In this document: positions 61,000-64,000 of the stretch, in pieces
Position numbering within the stretch: the first letter of the stretch is position 1
Layout: every line of letters starts with the position of its first letter
NCBI GenBank assembly: GCA_019787685.1
Contig: JAHNUO010000007.1
Coordinates: forward strand, 992,001 to 1,056,000
Direction of reading: 5' to 3'
Length of the DNA stretch: 64,000 nt
Source: Chiua virens
Lineage: Eukaryota; Basidiomycota; Agaricomycetes; Boletales; Boletaceae
Program-made: the position numbers and the translations under genes
The notes under the pieces: model-generated
What the model was told of the DNA's origin: nothing
Databases searched by the model: none
What the model saw: only the letters and a program-made list of their open reading frames with translations

Positions 61000-61706
61000 T
61001 GTAGGAGTTAGATACTCCCTACGGTTGTAGGATACATTTTCCTCACTCTTCATCATGTCATATCATCTCCTGTCTCATCCGCCATCGACTTCGTGCCAGC
61101 CCGGTTTCATTCCTAGCGTTTACAGATCATCCGAGTCCAATCTGAGTCCAATCCGAGTCAACGCGATCCAATCCGGTGCTTTCGTACATATTCCGCTTCA
61201 TCCGATTTGACTTGTTCTACTCGATTTGGCCTTATTAAGGTCATTACTATTCTAACACCTTCCCTTTCCTTGTCATCTACAAGGTTTGACACCCCTTCTT
61301 TCCATACTCACCCTACGTCAATCCTGTACACTTACTTAGGGTCGGATTACCTTTAACAGTCCTGGGTTATGCCCAGGACTATAAAACCCTGTTTCTAACA
61401 CAAAAATAGGGTCTTTCGGCATTCAGGAGATCTCCTGTTTACTCTCCCGTGCGTGAGTGAGCTGGGTAGTTTCTCTTTTACCTCGTCCTATTGTTCCTCG
61501 ACGTCTCATCTACTCGAATCAATACTCTCATCGCTTCGCCTCCACCCGGATACTTTTATATCGACCGCTTTTCATTCCGGATTGTCCAGCAGCTTCTAGG
61601 ACTCTTAGACAAACCTGAATCCATCATCCCTTCAAACATAACCCCCCTTGGGACGAACCTATCGCCCCACCTTTCTTCTCATTTAACTTTATATTACTTT
61701 TCTACA
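61000..61706 (+). repeat. Right LTR, 707 bp
   Basis: Same length and ends as 55967-56673; six differences, each T or A here where the left copy has C or G. Confidence 0.95.
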
Positions 61707-62589
61707 GCGACTTAGAACACGAGAGAAATGGGGATCCAAAGATCAAATTTTTATTTATGAACACAAATTTTATAGTCTCATGTATTCCCGGGACTTTTAC
61801 AGCGGATGAAGTATCAAATAAATAAGGGTTTATCACCTCAAGGGGTCATTGACTCCTACATTGCTCTGTGAAGCCCTGTGCTACACAAGCAACTCCAGCA
61901 TCCTCCTCCGAGGACACTGACTAAGCCTCTGACCCCCCAAACACTGTGTATTCTGAAGGAGCATTACCTTCTACTGCACAACAAGGAGTACATTCAGAAC
62001 CAACACATCCAGTCTTTTCAACACTCTGGACCTCATGAACTTCAGTTTATTTGGTCACCTCCTTTCTTCTTTTCACCCTGAGAGAGTTTGAGGACATGAT
62101 TCTTCACCTCGATACTCCCTACCCCTCCACTCCTCAGAACTCTGTTTACCCCGACTGTCATCTCCGTCACACGACCTTCTCATGAAACTCCTCCAGCCTT
62201 ATCCTATGATCACTCTGACCACACTCCGTGCACCTCCGTTGGGTCCCCCTGTTCTCTTGATTCTTGGATACCACTGATCAGCTCGCTAACACTCCGTTGA
62301 GTGACAAGTTATGGACAGTACCTTTTTTTGTTCACTTGAACATGGATGCCAACACATATGAGCTCAACTCTGTGCCTTTGGGTGTTCCCTCTGGCAACTC
62401 TGGCTACTACTCCAATCCTCTAGGTTACTCCGGTCATCTATCCTTGCTCGACATTGACAACTCCATGGAACCTCAGTGACATACACCATTCTTTCCTGGA
62501 TTACTTTGAAAGGCACTCACTCATCCCTCCTCCTTTGTACCCCCGAACTCCCTCCCTCTACCTCTGCTGCTAGACACTGGGACATCTAG

Positions 62590-62604
62590 CCTAAGAGGGG
62601 GATA
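62590..62604 (+). promoter_or_regulatory. Polypurine-tract-like motif, internal copy
   Basis: CCTAAGAGGGGGATA, 14 of 15 identical to the tract directly before the 3' LTR. Confidence 0.55.
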
Positions 62605-62703
62605 AGGACCTCCCATTCCTCACACTTCCATCTCCAATCCCTCTATTTTCCTCTGAGAATCGTATCTTTGTTGCTTTTGCAACTTCATAAAGTACATTCT
62701 ACT

Positions 62704-63650
62704 CTACTCTATCTCTTCCTCTGCATCCACCAAGCCATCCATCTCCACCTCCATACCCATCTCTGCGAGCTCCTTTCTGCCCACCTCCACATTGACATCC
62801 TTATCCTCTGACTCCTCTGACTTCACTCCATACACCTCCTCCACCTTCAGCTCCATGAGTCTCACCAGCAGAGTGTTCTGGTAATCCAGACACCTGTTTT
62901 GCAACCTCATCACCGCTTGGAGATCTCTCATGGCCTCTGTCATCTGCTTCGCAACCCACACCCACAACTTTGCTGCTTGCACGAATGTCTCTGGGAGAGA
63001 CGAGACCTGAGCCCTGCTTGGACCAGTGGATGACAACTCAGTCCTTGCCTTCTTCTTCAATTTTTGCATCTGCTCCGTATTCTACACCCATTTCCTGCAG
63101 CACACCCTCTTCTCTGTCACCTCCTCTCCGGGCCTCTCACACTTTACCTTGGCATCTCGACAAGGCTCACAAGTCATCAACTTTCTCCCCACACCAAGTA
63201 TGCACTCCAGGTCTCAGTCCTTGCACCTAGTGCATACCTTCTACTCTAACCCTTGTGCCTTCTCCTTGCCTTTGCCCTTCTCCTTGGGAGCACTCTGCTC
63301 CACTCGGACCTCCTCAGCCTATCAACTTCGTCAGCACCAGAAGTCAGACAGAGCAGACCACTTATCCTTTTCTTGGCCTCCTCAACCTCTCGCGCCTCGT
63401 GTTGCTCCACTTTCCTCCACTCCTCTGCAGCCTTTCTTGCTTTCTCTGCCTCCTCTGCCTCATGCCTTGCCTCTTCAGCCTTGTGCACCTCTCCAGCCTC
63501 CTCCACTTTCCTCTGCTCCTCCACTTCTCTCCACGCCTTCATCTGTCATTGCTGTTCTGTTGCCTTCATGTCAAACAGCTTGTCACTGTCATCATCACAC
63601 TCCTTGAGATGCATGTCATCCCACTCCTTGATAATGCTGACATCGGACAT
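62704..63650 (-). pseudogene. Decayed antisense gene: coiled coil plus Zn2Cys6 cluster
   Basis: Begins MSDVSIIKEWDDMHLKEC at 63650. It meets a TGA after KATEQQ, then continues as a strongly helical KAEEARHEAEEAEKARKAAE stretch. After a frame shift the other frame gives the cluster C-TR-C-KD(stop)DLE-C-(10)-C-EP-C-RDAKVK-C at about 63150-63232, a CX2CX6C pair on each side. The C-terminal coiled-coil segment (62704-63069) ends GLVDAEEEIE. At least three stops and one shift make it inactive. Its position, just inside the 3' LTR and antisense to the element, mirrors the intact gene at 59560-60846. Confidence 0.65.
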
Positions 63651-63824
63651 GATAGGAATTAATGGTTAAGAAATGAAACAGCCATCCACCGGACTTATAT
63701 ACAGAGCATGCCACCCACACTCCAAATTCAAACTCTGCACATCCATCACCTCCACTCATGCTTTGTTTACACTTTGACTCCACTTTGACTATTGTTCCTT
63801 GCTAAAGGCCTTCAAGGGTTCAGG

Positions 63825-63839
63825 CCTAAAAGGGGGATA
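63825..63839 (+). promoter_or_regulatory. Polypurine tract before 3' LTR
   Basis: CCTAAAAGGGGGATA ends one base before the TG of the LTR, the position expected for priming plus-strand synthesis. Confidence 0.7.
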
Positions 63840-63840
63840 C

Positions 63841-64000
63841 TGTATATACCACTCCATTCTCCATTCCTCTGGATATAACTCTGATTCTCTTAGACAATAA
63901 CTCCAGGTTGATCTCCCTCAGGATGTAACTCCATGACCCCGGACCTCCGTTACATATATATGTTTCCTCTTTTTGTTTAGTACATAAACCTGTGTCTCGT
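63841..64000 (+). repeat. 3' LTR, cut by window end
   Basis: Starts TGTATATACCACTCC. The first 160 bp match the solo LTR read on the minus strand from 55301 downward. Confidence 0.8.

Larger units (their letters stand above)
55967..61706 (+). mobile_element. 5,740 bp LTR retroelement with gag-like ORF and an antisense spliced gene
   Basis: Two direct 707 bp LTRs bound the unit. The plus strand has one long frame (56984-59032) with a gag-like N-terminus and two in-frame TGA codons. I see no YxDD reverse transcriptase, RNase H or integrase motif. The minus strand, close to the right LTR, carries an intact four-exon gene at 59560-60846. The stretch 59033-59559 between the converging frames has nothing recognised. 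The flanks (CACGC left, GCGAC right) are not a target duplication, and there is no clear purine tract before the right LTR. Probably non-autonomous and possibly chimeric. Confidence 0.85.
61707..64000 (+). mobile_element. 3' part of another LTR element, with antisense gene relic
   Basis: Runs from the right LTR of the previous element to the window end. 61707-62590 is AT-rich with only broken frames. Then come a purine tract (62590-62604), a decayed minus-strand gene (62704-63650), a second purine tract (63825-63839) and the start of an LTR at 63841. The LTR family is the one found as a solo copy at 54133-55301. The 5' portion of this element is not in the window. Confidence 0.65.

Noticed and set aside
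1..64000. CRISPR array, bacterial operons, riboswitch
   Set aside because: Eukaryotic sequence with spliced genes; no regularly spaced short repeats.

Overview
The window is nuclear DNA of a filamentous basidiomycete, almost certainly an Agaricomycete. Genes are cut by many 50-70 bp GT-AG introns with a few GC-AG ones. The protein families (fungal P450, ERG6, DHH1, GLC7, ATG11, RAD52, mL59, DUF1769, DUF7729, Plavaka transposase) fit that group. Exon structures below were derived by joining reading frames across splice sites with matching phase; no search was run.

Layout. 1-47.5 kb is the gene-bearing part: a P450 C-terminus cut by the window edge, DHH1 (-), an SDR oxidoreductase (+), a DUF7729 membrane/surface protein (+), a DUF1769 protein (+), ATG11 (+), two sugar transporters (+), PP1 phosphatase GLC7 (-), a PH-domain protein (-), mitochondrial ribosomal protein mL59 (-), a third transporter paralogue (-), RAD52 (+), a fungal-specific unknown gene (-) and ERG6 (+). 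Most are housekeeping genes. The three transporters share eight exons of almost identical size and one GC-AG intron, so they are local duplicates.

48-64 kb is a nest of transposable elements. A decayed Plavaka-type transposase (-) is cut by a Ty3/gypsy-like element (+). That element's gag is split by a Tc1/mariner copy (target TA) and by a solo LTR that sits inside a zinc knuckle and itself holds a second solo LTR. Its protease is cut by a 5,740 bp LTR element with two 707 bp LTRs. This element has a gag-like frame with no reverse transcriptase seen, and on the opposite strand an intact four-exon gene for a coiled-coil protein with a zinc-cluster-like motif. To its right lies part of another LTR element that carries a decayed antisense gene of the same general design beside its 3' LTR.

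Several genes (ATG11, transporter 2, PH protein, mL59, possibly the DUF7729 gene) need single-base frame corrections while their neighbours are intact. Some of these lie in homopolymers and one is in an essential-type ribosomal protein gene, so assembly indels are at least as likely as pseudogenisation.
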